55,077 bases of DNA from DASXVX01 sp036504075 (GCA_036504075.1 DASXVX010000011.1:1-55077), one strand, 5' to 3'. Counted from the stretch's first letter, positions 35,098 to 44,518 are shown. Notes: generated by a model from the letters alone, not told the origin. Made by a program: numbers and translations.

Positions 35098-35126
35098 TTT
35101 AGCGCCGGTCATTTCTGGATTATAAT
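35098..35126 (+). promoter_or_regulatory. Possible promoter of the fol-nad-coaX run
   Basis: A perfect TATAAT lies at 35121-35126, in an A/T-rich pocket. The 17-base-spaced -35 position reads TTTAGC, a weak match. It is 54 bases before folP. Confidence 0.45.
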
Positions 35127-35179
35127 AATCTGGTAGTGGATGTGTCATCCACCGATGCTGCCCAAAGAGGTGTATCTGC

Positions 35180-36043
35180 TTGCATGACTACCGCTGGAAG
35201 ACCTGGAGCATTCCCTGTGGGCCCGCCCCGCTGGCCCTGGGGCACCGCACATACATCATGGGCATTCTCAACGTGACACCAGACTCGTTTTCGGACGGCG
35301 GCAGCTATCCAACGGTCGAGGCGGCTGTGGCTCGGGCTCGGGAAATGGTTGCCGAAGGCGCGGATATCATCGATATCGGCGGGGAGTCCACCCGGCCGGG
35401 GCACGAGTCCGTCGATGCTGAGACAGAACTGGCGCGCGTCATTCCGGTCATTCGGGCGGTACGGGAGACCTGCCCAAACGCCGTAATCTCGATCGACTCC
35501 TACAAAGCGCAGGTGGCCGAGGCGGCTCTGCAGGCCGGAGCGAACATGATCAACGATGTCTGGGGGTTCCTGCGGGATCCCGAAATCGCGTTCGTCGCTG
35601 CCAAACATCAGGTGCCGTCGGTCGTCATGCACAACCAGGAAAGCACCGACTACGAAAACCTGGTCCACGACGTCATCCGGTCCTTACGACGGTCCATCCG
35701 CCGGGGGGTGGAGGCCGGCCTGCCGCCGGAACTGCTGATTATCGACCCGGGCATCGGGTTCGGCAAGACGGCGGAGCAGAACCTGGATATGCTCCGGGAC
35801 ATGGCCGAACTAAAAGTGCTGGGGCGGCCACTGCTCCTTGGCACCAGCCGGAAATCGACCATCGGCAAGGTGCTGGGCGGGCTGCCGGTGGAGGAGCGGG
35901 TCGAAGGGACCGCTGCCACCATCGCGATCGGGATCGCCAACGGGGCGGACATTGTGCGGGTGCACGACGTGAAATACATGAAGCGGGTGGCCGTTGTGAC
36001 GGACGCCATTGTCCGTCCGGGAAGAGGCGGGATTTCGCTATGA
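35180..36043 (+). CDS. folP: Dihydropteroate synthase
   Basis: A 287-residue FolP. Family motifs are clear: MGILNVTPDSFSDGG, DIIDIGGESTRPG, NDVWGF, and LLLGTSRKS. It joins p-aminobenzoate and the pterin pyrophosphate in folate synthesis. The start is TTG 35180, with AGAGGTG nearby; the in-frame region upstream holds no better start. It overlaps the folB-folK fusion by ATGA. Confidence 0.95.
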   Translation: MHDYRWKTWSIPCGPAPLALGHRTYIMGILNVTPDSFSDGGSYPTVEAAVARAREMVAEGADIIDIGGESTRPGHESVDAETELARVIPVIRAVRETCPNAVISIDSYKAQVAEAALQAGANMINDVWGFLRDPEIAFVAAKHQVPSVVMHNQESTDYENLVHDVIRSLRRSIRRGVEAGLPPELLIIDPGIGFGKTAEQNLDMLRDMAELKVLGRPLLLGTSRKSTIGKVLGGLPVEERVEGTAATIAIGIANGADIVRVHDVKYMKRVAVVTDAIVRPGRGGISL

Positions 36044-36909
36044 GCGACCGGATTGTGCTCTCGGGCATGCGGTTCTTTGGGTACCATGGGGTGCTGCCTG
36101 AGGAGAATCGCCTGGGGCAGACGTTCTTTGTGGATGTGGAGCTTTACGCCGGCCTGCAGGCCGCCGGGGCTGCCGACGACCTGCGGGAGACAATCAACTA
36201 TGCCGAGGTCTACGCACTTACGAAGGAGATCCTGGAGGGTCCCTCGCTCAAGCTGATCGAGGCGGTCGCGGAGCGGGTGGCGCAGGCCGTGCTGAAGGCG
36301 CATCCGGTCTCCGCCATCGTCGTGCGGGTCCACAAGCCGGGCGCACCCATTCCCGGCCACTTCGACGACGTGACCGTCGAAATCCGGCGGCGGCGCCTGG
36401 CGTACCTCTCTCTGGGGTCGAACCTGGGGGATCGGCTGGAGTACCTGGCCGAAGCCGCCCGGCTGCTGGAGGACGACCACGTGCGGGTGGTCAGGGTCAG
36501 TTCGGTCTGCGAGACCGTGCCCCAGGGGAAAACCGACCAGCCCATGTATCTCAATGTCGGGGCGGCGGTGGAGACGGACCTGGCGCCTCATGACCTGCTG
36601 CGCCGGCTGCAACAGGTGGAGCGAACCCTCGGACGGGTGCGCTCAGAGCGATGGGGACCCCGGACGGTCGATATCGACTTGATTCTCTATGGGCCGGCCG
36701 TGATCCGGACGGACGATCTGGTGGTGCCGCATCCGCGGGTGGCGGAACGGGCATTTGTGCTGATCCCGCTGCTAGAGATCGACCCGACGCTGATGTTTCC
36801 GGGAGGCGAAGAGTCGCTCCAGGCAGCGCTGGCACGTCTTCCGGACCAGGGAGTCGTTTCGTCTCTGCCTGCCGAGGCTTTCCTCCAGCGCGTCAGAGGG
36901 GTACAATAA
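36040..36909 (+). CDS. folB/folK: Dihydroneopterin aldolase fused to HPPK
   Basis: A 289-residue bifunctional protein. Residues 1-117 are FolB (LSGMRFFGYHGVLPEENRLGQTFFVDVEL). From about 119 it is FolK (YLSLGSNLGDR, QPMYLNVGAAVET, RWGPRTVDIDLILYG). The two enzymes act in consecutive steps of folate synthesis ahead of FolP. The fusion is known in some bacteria. Its start overlaps the folP stop. Confidence 0.95.
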   Translation: MSDRIVLSGMRFFGYHGVLPEENRLGQTFFVDVELYAGLQAAGAADDLRETINYAEVYALTKEILEGPSLKLIEAVAERVAQAVLKAHPVSAIVVRVHKPGAPIPGHFDDVTVEIRRRRLAYLSLGSNLGDRLEYLAEAARLLEDDHVRVVRVSSVCETVPQGKTDQPMYLNVGAAVETDLAPHDLLRRLQQVERTLGRVRSERWGPRTVDIDLILYGPAVIRTDDLVVPHPRVAERAFVLIPLLEIDPTLMFPGGEESLQAALARLPDQGVVSSLPAEAFLQRVRGVQ

Positions 36910-36939
36910 AGCGGACGCTTACGGGAAGGGGGCTTGACG

Positions 36940-38511
36940 ATGCCTGCGCGCTATCTTTCGAACTTTGACCTGGCGAAGCTACCTCAGGTGACCTGCGACG
37001 TCCTGGTGATCGGGACTGGCATCGCCGGGCTGTATACGGCGCTCAAGGTCCATAACGTCGGCCGGGTAGTCGTGCTCACCAAGCGGAAGCTTGAGGAGTC
37101 CAACACGGAGTTTGCCCAGGGTGGCATCGCGGCGGCGATGGGGACGGAGGACTCCCCGCGCCTGCACTTGCAGGATACCCTGGAGGCCGGCGCCGGAATT
37201 TGCGACGAGGCAGCGGTCAAGGTACTGGTCGAGGAGGGTCCGGACTGCGTCCGGGAACTGATCGGCTTTGGCACCCAGTTCGACAAGACGGAGGAGGGCG
37301 AGTACGCACTCACCCGCGAGGGTGCCCACTCCATGCGGCGGATCCTCCATGCCAAGGGCGACGCTACCGGCGACGAGATTCGCCGGGCGCTCCAGCAGAA
37401 GTCGTATGACGACGGGATCATGGTCTACGAGAACCAGTACATCGTTGATGTTCTCACCCATGAAGGCCGTTGCATTGGTGTGCTGGCCCTGGACCAGAAC
37501 GACCGGATGACGGCTTACCTGGCCCGGGCGACCGTGCTGGCGACCGGTGGGGCCGGACAGCTCTACATTAACAGTACCAACCCCGAAGTGGCGACCGGTG
37601 ATGGCATTGCCATCGCGTACCGGGCCGGCGCCGAGATTGAGGATGTCGAATTTGTGCAGTTCCATCCCACCGCGCTTTACGGGGAAGGGTCACCCAAGTT
37701 CCTGATATCAGAAGCGGTTCGGGGCGAGGGCGCGCTGCTGCTAAACAAGGACGGCATCCGGTTCATGCCGGATTATCACCCCAACGCGGAACTGGCCCCG
37801 CGGGATATCGTCGCTCGGGCCATCGCCGACCAGATGCGCAAGACCGATCATCCCTGCGTCTATGAGGATGCCCGGCAGATTCCGCACCTGACCGAGCGGT
37901 TCCCCGGCATCTATGCCGCCTGCCTCAAGCGGGGCATCGACATCACCCAGGACCTGATTCCGGTCGCACCCGCAGCCCACTACATCATGGGCGGCGTGAA
38001 GACCGACGTGAACGGCCGGACGAACATTCCCGGTCTGTATGCCTGCGGCGAAGTGGCCTGCACGGGCATCCACGGGGCGAACCGGCTGGCTTCCAACAGC
38101 CTGCTGGAGGGGCTGGTCTTCGGGCGGCGCATCGCCGAAACCATCCAGCGGGAGCTGAAACCGCTGCCGGAGCGGCCCATGTTCGGACGCTGGTCGGCGC
38201 CGGCCATTCCGGACCGGCCGCTGAACTGGCTCTGGGCCGAGATTCAGCAGTTGATGTGGGACAAAGTTGGGATCGTGCGGGAGGCCGATGCGCTGCAGGC
38301 GGCCATCGCCCGGCTGTCCGCGATTGTGGAGTCAATGAGCGGCGCCTTGCTGACCCGCGAGGGCTTCCAGGTGGCCAACCTGGCCAGTGTGGCCCTGCTG
38401 GTGGCGAAGGCGGCATTGGAGCGGCAGGAGAGCCGGGGCGGGCATTACCGGTCCGACTTCCCCGAGCGCGACGATGCCTGGCGGCGCCATGTCGCACAGA
38501 GGAGGACTTGA
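36940..38511 (+). CDS. nadB: L-aspartate oxidase
   Basis: A 523-residue flavoprotein of the FrdA/SdhA/NadB family. The FAD motif VIGTGIAGLYTAL is near residue 24, then ESNTEFAQGGIAAAM and HPTALYGEG..FLISEAVRGEG around the active site, and GANRLASNSLLEGLVFG. ATG 36940 is 7 bases after GAAGGGGG. It makes iminoaspartate for NAD synthesis; nadC follows after 3 bases. The usual partner nadA is not in the window. Confidence 0.95.
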   Translation: MPARYLSNFDLAKLPQVTCDVLVIGTGIAGLYTALKVHNVGRVVVLTKRKLEESNTEFAQGGIAAAMGTEDSPRLHLQDTLEAGAGICDEAAVKVLVEEGPDCVRELIGFGTQFDKTEEGEYALTREGAHSMRRILHAKGDATGDEIRRALQQKSYDDGIMVYENQYIVDVLTHEGRCIGVLALDQNDRMTAYLARATVLATGGAGQLYINSTNPEVATGDGIAIAYRAGAEIEDVEFVQFHPTALYGEGSPKFLISEAVRGEGALLLNKDGIRFMPDYHPNAELAPRDIVARAIADQMRKTDHPCVYEDARQIPHLTERFPGIYAACLKRGIDITQDLIPVAPAAHYIMGGVKTDVNGRTNIPGLYACGEVACTGIHGANRLASNSLLEGLVFGRRIAETIQRELKPLPERPMFGRWSAPAIPDRPLNWLWAEIQQLMWDKVGIVREADALQAAIARLSAIVESMSGALLTREGFQVANLASVALLVAKAALERQESRGGHYRSDFPERDDAWRRHVAQRRT

Positions 38512-38514
38512 CCG

Positions 38515-39354
38515 ATGAGTCTGAACCCCATCGCCGTGGAGGACCTGGTCCGGCGGTCGCTGCTGGAGGACATCGGACCGGGAGACATTACCACGGAGGC
38601 CACCGTGCCGGCGGACAAGCAGGCTGTAGCGGTCATCCTGGTCAAGGAAGACGGCGTGCTCTGCGGACAAACGGTGGCGGAGACGGTGTTCCGGGTCATG
38701 GACCCGGCCTTGCGCTACGAAGTGCTGGTGCCGGAAGGGAGCCAGGTCATTGCCGGGCAGGAGGTGGCCCGCATCACCGGAGCGGCCCGCTCCATCCTGA
38801 CCGGTGAGCGGGTGGCGCTCAACTTCCTGCAGCGGATGTCGGGCATCGCTACGACCACGCGGCGGTTGTCGGAGCTGATCAAGTACTACCACGCCCGGCT
38901 GGTTGAGACCCGTAAGACGACGCCGGGCCTGCGGCTGGTCGAAAAATACGCCGTCCGGGTGGGCGGCGGCTTGAACCACCGGTACGGCCTGCATGACGCG
39001 ATCCTCATCAAGGAGAATCACATCGCGGTCGCCGGTGGCATCCGGGCGGCCGTCATGGCCGCGCGCAAGGTCGCGTCGCACACCAGCCGGGTCGAAGTCG
39101 AAGTGGAGACGCTGGACCAACTGCAGGAGGCGCTGGATGTCGGCGCCGACATCATCCTGCTGGACAACATGGACTGCGATACCATGCGCAAGGCGGCGGA
39201 GATCAGCGCCGGCAAGGCGACGCTGGAAGCCTCCGGCGGCATTACGGAGAAGAACCTGGCGGACGTGGCCCGCACCGGGGTGGACATTATCAGCATGGGC
39301 GCGCTGACCCACTCGGTGAAGGCGCTGGACCTGAGCCTGGAGATCGTGCTATAG
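38515..39354 (+). CDS. nadC: Nicotinate-nucleotide pyrophosphorylase (quinolinate phosphoribosyltransferase)
   Basis: A 279-residue NadC. Motifs: LLEDIGPGDITTEATVP, LNFLQRMSGIATTTRR, ETRKTTPGLRLVEKYAVRVGGGLNHRYGLHDAILIKENHI, EVEVETLDQLQEAL and LEASGGI. It turns quinolinate and PRPP into nicotinate mononucleotide. It follows nadB directly and is part of the same plus-strand run as folP and coaX. Confidence 0.96.
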   Translation: MSLNPIAVEDLVRRSLLEDIGPGDITTEATVPADKQAVAVILVKEDGVLCGQTVAETVFRVMDPALRYEVLVPEGSQVIAGQEVARITGAARSILTGERVALNFLQRMSGIATTTRRLSELIKYYHARLVETRKTTPGLRLVEKYAVRVGGGLNHRYGLHDAILIKENHIAVAGGIRAAVMAARKVASHTSRVEVEVETLDQLQEALDVGADIILLDNMDCDTMRKAAEISAGKATLEASGGITEKNLADVARTGVDIISMGALTHSVKALDLSLEIVL

Positions 39355-39398
39355 CGGGGCTGGACCCAATCGGGCCGGCCACCAGGGGGGTTATCGCT

Positions 39399-40187
39399 GT
39401 GCTCCTGGCTGTGGATGTGGGAAACGCGGCAATGAGCATGGGCATCTACGACGGCAAGCAGTTGCGTGCTGAGTGGAGCGTGTCCACTGACCGGCGTAAG
39501 ACCCACGACGAGTATGGACTCCTGTTTCTGGACCTGATCGAGCATCACGGGTTCAAGGCGGCGGATATCCGGGCGGTGGCGATGGCCTCGTCGGTGCCGC
39601 CGATTCTGCCGACGCTCGAATGGATGTGCCAGAAATACTTTAAGATTACCCCGCTGGTGGTGGGGCCGGGGGTTCGGACCGGCATGATCATCCGGTACGA
39701 CAACCCGCGGGAAGTGGGCGCCGACCGCATTGTCATCGCCGTGGCGGCCTACGAGAAGTATGGCGGGCCGCTCATCGTCGTCGACTTCGGTACGGCGACT
39801 ATTTTCGACGTGATCTCTAAAGAGGGCGAGTATCTCGGCGGCGTGCTGGCGCCGGGCGTGCTGATTTCGGTGGACGCACTGTTCAGTCAGGCGGCCAAGT
39901 TGCCGCGCATCGAACTGGTGAAGCCCAAGACCGTGCTGGCCCGCAACACCGTTCATTCCATGCAGGCCGGTGTGATCTACGGTTTCGCCGGGCAGGTGGA
40001 CGAACTGGTGGAGCGGCTGATTGCGGAAATCGGCGGCCCGGCTGCGGGCGTACGGGTGATCGCCACCGGCGAGCACGCGGAGCTACTGGTCTCCGAGTGC
40101 AAGCAGGTAGGAGTGCTGGACCCGTACCTGGCCCTGGAAGGGCTCCGGATCATTTATGAACGGAATCACGCCAGGGGGGAACGGTAG
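39399..40187 (+). CDS. coaX: Type III pantothenate kinase paralogue 1 (diverged motifs)
   Basis: A 262-residue CoaX-family protein from GTG 39399. It keeps GADRIVIAVAA and DFGTATIFDVI and GGVLAPGV. Two usual motifs are altered: the phosphate loop DxGNT reads DVGNAA, and the late ATGG reads ATGEHAE. It is followed two residues of spacing away by a second, more canonical copy. It may have reduced activity, a regulatory role or a different substrate. Confidence 0.88.
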   Translation: MLLAVDVGNAAMSMGIYDGKQLRAEWSVSTDRRKTHDEYGLLFLDLIEHHGFKAADIRAVAMASSVPPILPTLEWMCQKYFKITPLVVGPGVRTGMIIRYDNPREVGADRIVIAVAAYEKYGGPLIVVDFGTATIFDVISKEGEYLGGVLAPGVLISVDALFSQAAKLPRIELVKPKTVLARNTVHSMQAGVIYGFAGQVDELVERLIAEIGGPAAGVRVIATGEHAELLVSECKQVGVLDPYLALEGLRIIYERNHARGER

Positions 40188-40188
40188 T

Positions 40189-40986
40189 ATGCTCCTGGCA
40201 TTAGATGTGGGCAATACAAACGTGACACTGGGCCTCTATTTGGACGAAGAACTGGTCGCCACCTGGCGGATGGCCTCGGAGCGGAATCGCACGGCGGACG
40301 AGTACGGCTTGGAGATTGTCCACTTGCTCAAGCGGGAGGGCTACTCGCCTTACGACGTGACCGAAGCGGCCATGGCCTCCGTGGTCCCGCCCTTGAACTC
40401 AGCCCTGGGGCTGGCCTGCAACAAGTACCTGAACGTCCACCTGGTAGAGCTGAACAGCAGCCTGAAGACGCTGCCGGCGAATTACTACGAGAATCCGGCG
40501 GCCCTGGGCTGCGACCGGCTGGTGAACGCCGTGGCAGCCTGGGAGATGTACGGCAAGCCGCAGAAGCGCCCGGTGATCGTGGTGGATTTCGGGACGGCAA
40601 CCAAACTCGAGTGCGTGAGTGCCGCCGGCGAGTACCTGGGCGGCTGCATCGCTCCGGGCATCGGGATTTCCACCGAGGCTTTGACCCGGGCGGCCTCCCG
40701 GCTTCAGCGCATCGAGCTGGTCCGGCCGAAGCAGGTACTGGGGAAGAACATCGTGGCCTCGCTGCAGTCGGGCATCATCTTCGGCTTTGCCGGGCAGGCC
40801 GACGGGCTGGTCAAGCGGCTGTCCCGCGAAATCGCTCCGGACGGGCCCGAACCGGTGGTCATTGCGACGGGCGGCCTGGCGCATCTGGTGGCGGGTGAGA
40901 GCCGAACCATTCAGCGCATCGAGCCGCACCTTACGCTGGAGGGCATCCGGCGGGTTTACGAGCAGAATCGGGAGCAGGGCGTTTAG
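40189..40986 (+). CDS. coaX: Type III pantothenate kinase paralogue 2
   Basis: A 265-residue CoaX. ATG 40189 is used because AGGGGGG lies 9 bases upstream; the in-frame ATG at 40156 lies inside the preceding gene. It has the canonical LDVGNTNVTLG, GCDRLVNAVAA, GGCIAPGI and IATGGLAHL. In the DFGTATT motif the last Thr is Lys (DFGTATKLECV). It phosphorylates pantothenate as the first step to CoA. The stop overlaps a terminator hairpin. Confidence 0.92.
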   Translation: MLLALDVGNTNVTLGLYLDEELVATWRMASERNRTADEYGLEIVHLLKREGYSPYDVTEAAMASVVPPLNSALGLACNKYLNVHLVELNSSLKTLPANYYENPAALGCDRLVNAVAAWEMYGKPQKRPVIVVDFGTATKLECVSAAGEYLGGCIAPGIGISTEALTRAASRLQRIELVRPKQVLGKNIVASLQSGIIFGFAGQADGLVKRLSREIAPDGPEPVVIATGGLAHLVAGESRTIQRIEPHLTLEGIRRVYEQNREQGV

Positions 40987-40998
40987 CCCTGCTCGTTT
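40972..40998 (+). terminator. Terminator overlapping the coaX stop codon
   Basis: GAGCAGGGC (40972-40980) pairs with GCCCTGCTC (40986-40994) around GTTTA, which contains the stop. Only a short T-run (GTTTC) follows, so strength is uncertain. Confidence 0.65.
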
Positions 40999-41076
40999 CA
41001 TGTCTTGCAGGGAGTCGAACGGTGAGAGTCTAAATACTTCACAGAGGGAATTTGCCCCCTTTTGGGAGGTACATAC

Positions 41077-43152
41077 ATGTTCCAACGACGACTCTGGCCG
41101 GCGCTGCTTCTGGCGGTCGCACTCAGCGTGGCGACGGGGTGTCAGAAGCAGGAGACCGCAAATCCGAGTGCTCCGGCTCCAACGCTTGAGCTGGTGCGCA
41201 AACACGCCAGCCTGGCGCTCGATAACTCGGCGCCCAGCGGTCAGCGCGGTCAGGCCCGGGAAGATACGATGACCACGCTGGCAGCGTTTCTAAGACTGCC
41301 GGAGAGCGTGAAGGTGTCGAAGGCCGATTGGGAGAAACCGCTCCAGGCGGGTGCCGCGCCGCTAATCCGGTATTACGAGAGCGGGCGGGTGCGCGTTTAC
41401 GCCGTCACCTTGCCGGGGTCCGGCATCGTGCCGCCGGGCGAGCGGGTGGCGGTGCAGTATGTCCCGCCGTCCGGGCCGCCGGTGGCCACCGAGGTGACGC
41501 TCATGCCCGGCGGGCGGCTGGCGGCTGCCCGGGCGCTGGAGGAGTCGGGGCAGGTCTACCTGACGTTGGCCGCAGCCGTGGGGAGCGGCGACGGCGGGTT
41601 TGTGGCCCATTTCCAGCGGGACTCCCGGGGGGAGTTCAAGCTCTACCCCACGGTGTTCAAGGCCCTGCCGGCCAACGTGGGCAATGTCGCATTCGAAGTG
41701 AAGGACGGCTTTCTGTTGGTCTCCGGGGCCGCAGCCGGCACCGAGGCGTGGCAGCCTTACTTCGACGGCAAGCGGCCACTTCGCCTCTACTTGAACGGCG
41801 ACCTGGGGCTGGAGTGGAAGAACGGCTTTTCCGTTCTGGACGAACGTAACTTTAACGCGTTCCAGGGGCTGTCTGTCGCTCTGAACGCCAAGGCGAACAA
41901 GGACGACCGGACAGAGGCCTGGGAAAAGGCCACCCGCAAACTCCCGGACTACCTGCGGGACATCGAATCCTGGACGGACGACCTGTCGTCCAAGCTGCCC
42001 CCGGGCGGGCGGGCCCAAAAAGAGCAAATGTCGAACCTGGCCGTGCGGGTTGTCTCCATTCCGGCGCCGGACTTCGCCAAAGAACTGGGCTTTACCGTGG
42101 TGCAGCAGCGGGCTTCAGGCGGCATGCCGTCGGCCCAGGTACTGCCGGTGCCCGGCGTCATGGAAGCGTTCCGGCTGGTGGACCACCAGGGACTGCCGGC
42201 GTTGCTGATTTTCTCCGAAAGCACGCCGCGGGAGCAGAAGGGCGAGCCGGTCAGGCAAAAGTCGGTCTCCCTGTTCCGGCTGACCGCGGGCAACACGTGG
42301 GAACCGGCGCCGGACTACTTCGGTTTCCTGCCGGCGCCTGCCGGTCTCAAAATCGAACTGCCCGCTGGGGCGGCGGGTCTGAACATCCAGTGGGCGGCGT
42401 CCGCTTCGGCCCAGGTGTCGCTCGACTTGGCGGGACCCCCGGCGGCGAAGGTCTGCCCGCCGGGCGGCGACTGCTTCAGCCTTGCCTTCACGCCTGGTGG
42501 ACGCCTGAGCGGCGCCGGCTGGGTGCAGGGCGCCCTCCGGCGGGTGTCGGGCGGCAAACCAGTATCGGGGGCCGACATGACCCTGGCCGCGGCGGCGGTC
42601 CAGCAGTTCCTGCCCTCCCCGGACGCCCAGGGGCTGTCAGTGACCGCCCTGGCCCAGGCGCTGGGCGCTGGCCAGGGCATCGATGTGGCGGTGTTCGAGG
42701 CCGACGCCGTCACCCGGGTCGTCGGTCTGCCGCCGAACCCGGCGGGAATCGTGCCGGTGGTGATTCAGGCCGACAAGTCGGCAGTGGTGGAGTCGGCATT
42801 GCCCGGCACGGTGTCGGGCTGGGTCAGCGCCAAGGTGGTGGAGGTAGGCGGGGCCCGGTGGCTGCTCGTGGTCGGGCGTTCGCCATCCAGCGCAGCGGTG
42901 TTGCTCTACACGTGGGACGGCGCCGCCTGGCAGCCGGTCGACGCGCTGGGTGAACGGGTGGACCGGCTGGTGGGCGCCACGGCCCGCATCACTTACAAGC
43001 CGGGTCAGACGGACCCGGTCCGGGGCCTCTACGTGAAGGGCGGGGCGGACCTGTCGACCATTGTCGCCCCGGACGGCGCCTCAGTCTCATTCTGCGAAGG
43101 CGGAAGTGCCTGCGTCACATACCAATATGATAAAAAGTGGCTGATCAAATGA
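41077..43152 (+). CDS. Large lipoprotein of unknown function
   Basis: A 691-residue lipoprotein. ATG 41077 has GGGAGG 7 bases upstream. The lipobox SVATGC follows a hydrophobic signal, so the mature protein is anchored at Cys. The rest is soluble beta-rich sequence with no recognised domain; segments such as ESGRVRVYAVTLPG and LFRLTAGNTWEPAPD recall repeated sandwich or propeller folds. It is 17 bases before the asparaginase gene. Role unknown. Confidence 0.8.
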   Translation: MFQRRLWPALLLAVALSVATGCQKQETANPSAPAPTLELVRKHASLALDNSAPSGQRGQAREDTMTTLAAFLRLPESVKVSKADWEKPLQAGAAPLIRYYESGRVRVYAVTLPGSGIVPPGERVAVQYVPPSGPPVATEVTLMPGGRLAAARALEESGQVYLTLAAAVGSGDGGFVAHFQRDSRGEFKLYPTVFKALPANVGNVAFEVKDGFLLVSGAAAGTEAWQPYFDGKRPLRLYLNGDLGLEWKNGFSVLDERNFNAFQGLSVALNAKANKDDRTEAWEKATRKLPDYLRDIESWTDDLSSKLPPGGRAQKEQMSNLAVRVVSIPAPDFAKELGFTVVQQRASGGMPSAQVLPVPGVMEAFRLVDHQGLPALLIFSESTPREQKGEPVRQKSVSLFRLTAGNTWEPAPDYFGFLPAPAGLKIELPAGAAGLNIQWAASASAQVSLDLAGPPAAKVCPPGGDCFSLAFTPGGRLSGAGWVQGALRRVSGGKPVSGADMTLAAAAVQQFLPSPDAQGLSVTALAQALGAGQGIDVAVFEADAVTRVVGLPPNPAGIVPVVIQADKSAVVESALPGTVSGWVSAKVVEVGGARWLLVVGRSPSSAAVLLYTWDGAAWQPVDALGERVDRLVGATARITYKPGQTDPVRGLYVKGGADLSTIVAPDGASVSFCEGGSACVTYQYDKKWLIK

Positions 43153-43169
43153 AAGGCGGGCGTTAAGCC

Positions 43170-44165
43170 TTGTCGGACACGAAGACCGTTCTCGTCATTT
43201 TCACGGGCGGCACCATTGGCATGCAGATTGACCCCACCGTGGGCGCTGCGGTGCCCGCCCTTTCCGGCGACCAGATTCTTTCCGGCATTACCCACCTGGA
43301 CGCCAACATCGCGACCCGGGTCTTCGACTTCGGCAAGTACCCCAGCCCACATATGACTCCGGAAATTATGTGGACCCTGACCGCCAAAGTGCGGGAGTTT
43401 CTGGCGCAGCCTGATATCGAGGGCGTGGTGGTCACCCACGGCACCGACACCCTGGAGGAGACGGCCTACTTCCTGGAACTGCTGCTCGACTCCGAGAAGC
43501 CGGTGGTCATCACCGGTTCCATGCGCAACGCTTCCGAGTTGGGCTACGATGGCTCGGCCAACCTGCGGGACGCCCTGCTGGTGGCGGCGAGCCCGGCCGC
43601 CCGGGGCCTGGGCGTGCTGGTCTGCATGAACGAGCAGATTCTGGCGGCCTCCGAGGCCACCAAGACCCACACGGAAGACTCAGGCACGTTCCAGAGTCCG
43701 AACTTCGGCCCGCTGGGTATCGTGGACCTGGGGAAGGTGCTCTTTTACCGGCAGCCCATTTTCCGGCAGACGATTCCCGCCACCCGGCTGGAGCCGCGGG
43801 TGGACCTGTTCAAGATGTATACCGGCGCCGACGACCGGTTCATCCAGTACGCCGTGGATACCGGCTCCCAGGGCCTGGTCATCGAGGCACTGGGCCGGGG
43901 CAACGTGCCACCGGCGGTGGTGCCGGGCATCGCCCGTGCGCTTGCAGCCGGCCTGCCGGTGGTAATCACCTCCCGGGCCTTGCGGGGCCGGGTGCTGGAC
44001 GCCTACGGCTACGAGGGCGCGGGGAAGATGCTCCGGCACATGGGCGTCAGTTTTGCCGACCACCTGTCGAGCCAGAAATCCCGCATCAAGCTGATGCTGG
44101 CCCTGGGCGCCACCCACGACCCGCAGGCGGTGCGCCAGTACTTTGAGATGGGCCGGTACGACTAA
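43170..44165 (+). CDS. ansA: L-asparaginase (type I/II family)
   Basis: A 331-residue asparaginase. The two catalytic threonine motifs are FTGGTIGMQ (Thr15) and VTHGTDTLEETAYF (Thr89). The start is TTG 43170 with GGCGGG upstream. No signal peptide is present, so it is cytoplasmic. It converts asparagine to aspartate, which could feed nadB or general nitrogen supply. Followed by an unusual set of inverted repeats. Confidence 0.93.
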   Translation: MSDTKTVLVIFTGGTIGMQIDPTVGAAVPALSGDQILSGITHLDANIATRVFDFGKYPSPHMTPEIMWTLTAKVREFLAQPDIEGVVVTHGTDTLEETAYFLELLLDSEKPVVITGSMRNASELGYDGSANLRDALLVAASPAARGLGVLVCMNEQILAASEATKTHTEDSGTFQSPNFGPLGIVDLGKVLFYRQPIFRQTIPATRLEPRVDLFKMYTGADDRFIQYAVDTGSQGLVIEALGRGNVPPAVVPGIARALAAGLPVVITSRALRGRVLDAYGYEGAGKMLRHMGVSFADHLSSQKSRIKLMLALGATHDPQAVRQYFEMGRYD

Positions 44166-44167
44166 CC

Positions 44168-44258
44168 CGCGACTGACCGGAGGTCAGTCGCCGGAGCGGC
44201 CGGCAGGCATTTGTGAAGCAAATGCCGGGAGGCAACTATTTTCCGCTGGTCAGTCGCG
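44168..44258 (+). repeat. Nested, mutually exclusive inverted repeats before the spore-protein gene
   Basis: CGCGACTGACC (44168-44178) can pair with GGTCAGTCGCG at 44248-44258 (11 bp), or its part 44169-44178 with GGTCAGTCGC at 44182-44191 (10 bp, 3-base loop). Between them a third hairpin joins GGCATTTG (44206-44213) and CAAATGCC (44219-44226). It may end the asparaginase message or act as a leader. Confidence 0.6.
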
Positions 44259-44287
44259 CATCCTACCGCTGCGGGAGGTGACGCAAC

Positions 44288-44506
44288 ATGGCTTTTGACC
44301 GGGAGTCCTTTTCAGCGACCATGGATCGGGCCAAGTACGAAGTAGCCAGCGAGATCGGCGTACCGCTCTCCCACGGGTACAACGGCGGACTGACCTCCCG
44401 CCAGGCCGGCGCCATCGGGGGCAGGCTAGGCGGGCGCATCGGCGGCCAGATGGTGAAGAAAATGATTGCCCAGGCCGAACTAACGCTGGCCAACCGTTCC
44501 CACTGA
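44288..44506 (+). CDS. Alpha/beta-type small acid-soluble spore protein
   Basis: A 72-residue SASP: MDRAKYEVASEIGVPL, then YNGGLTSRQAGAIGG and QMVKKMIAQAE. The family coats spore DNA and is cleaved by the GPR protease in the segment YE/VASEIGV. ATG 44288 follows GGGAGG by 9 bases. Between the two conserved blocks lies an extra glycine/arginine stretch (GRLGGRIGG) not usual in the family. Its presence shows that the host very likely forms endospores. A sporulation sigma-factor promoter is expected but I could not define one. Confidence 0.93.
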   Translation: MAFDRESFSATMDRAKYEVASEIGVPLSHGYNGGLTSRQAGAIGGRLGGRIGGQMVKKMIAQAELTLANRSH

Positions 44507-44518
44507 CCCGGTCATGAT

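Noticed and set aside
35101..35179. Riboswitch upstream of folP
   Set aside because: The leader is short and shows no recognisable THF or other aptamer pattern.
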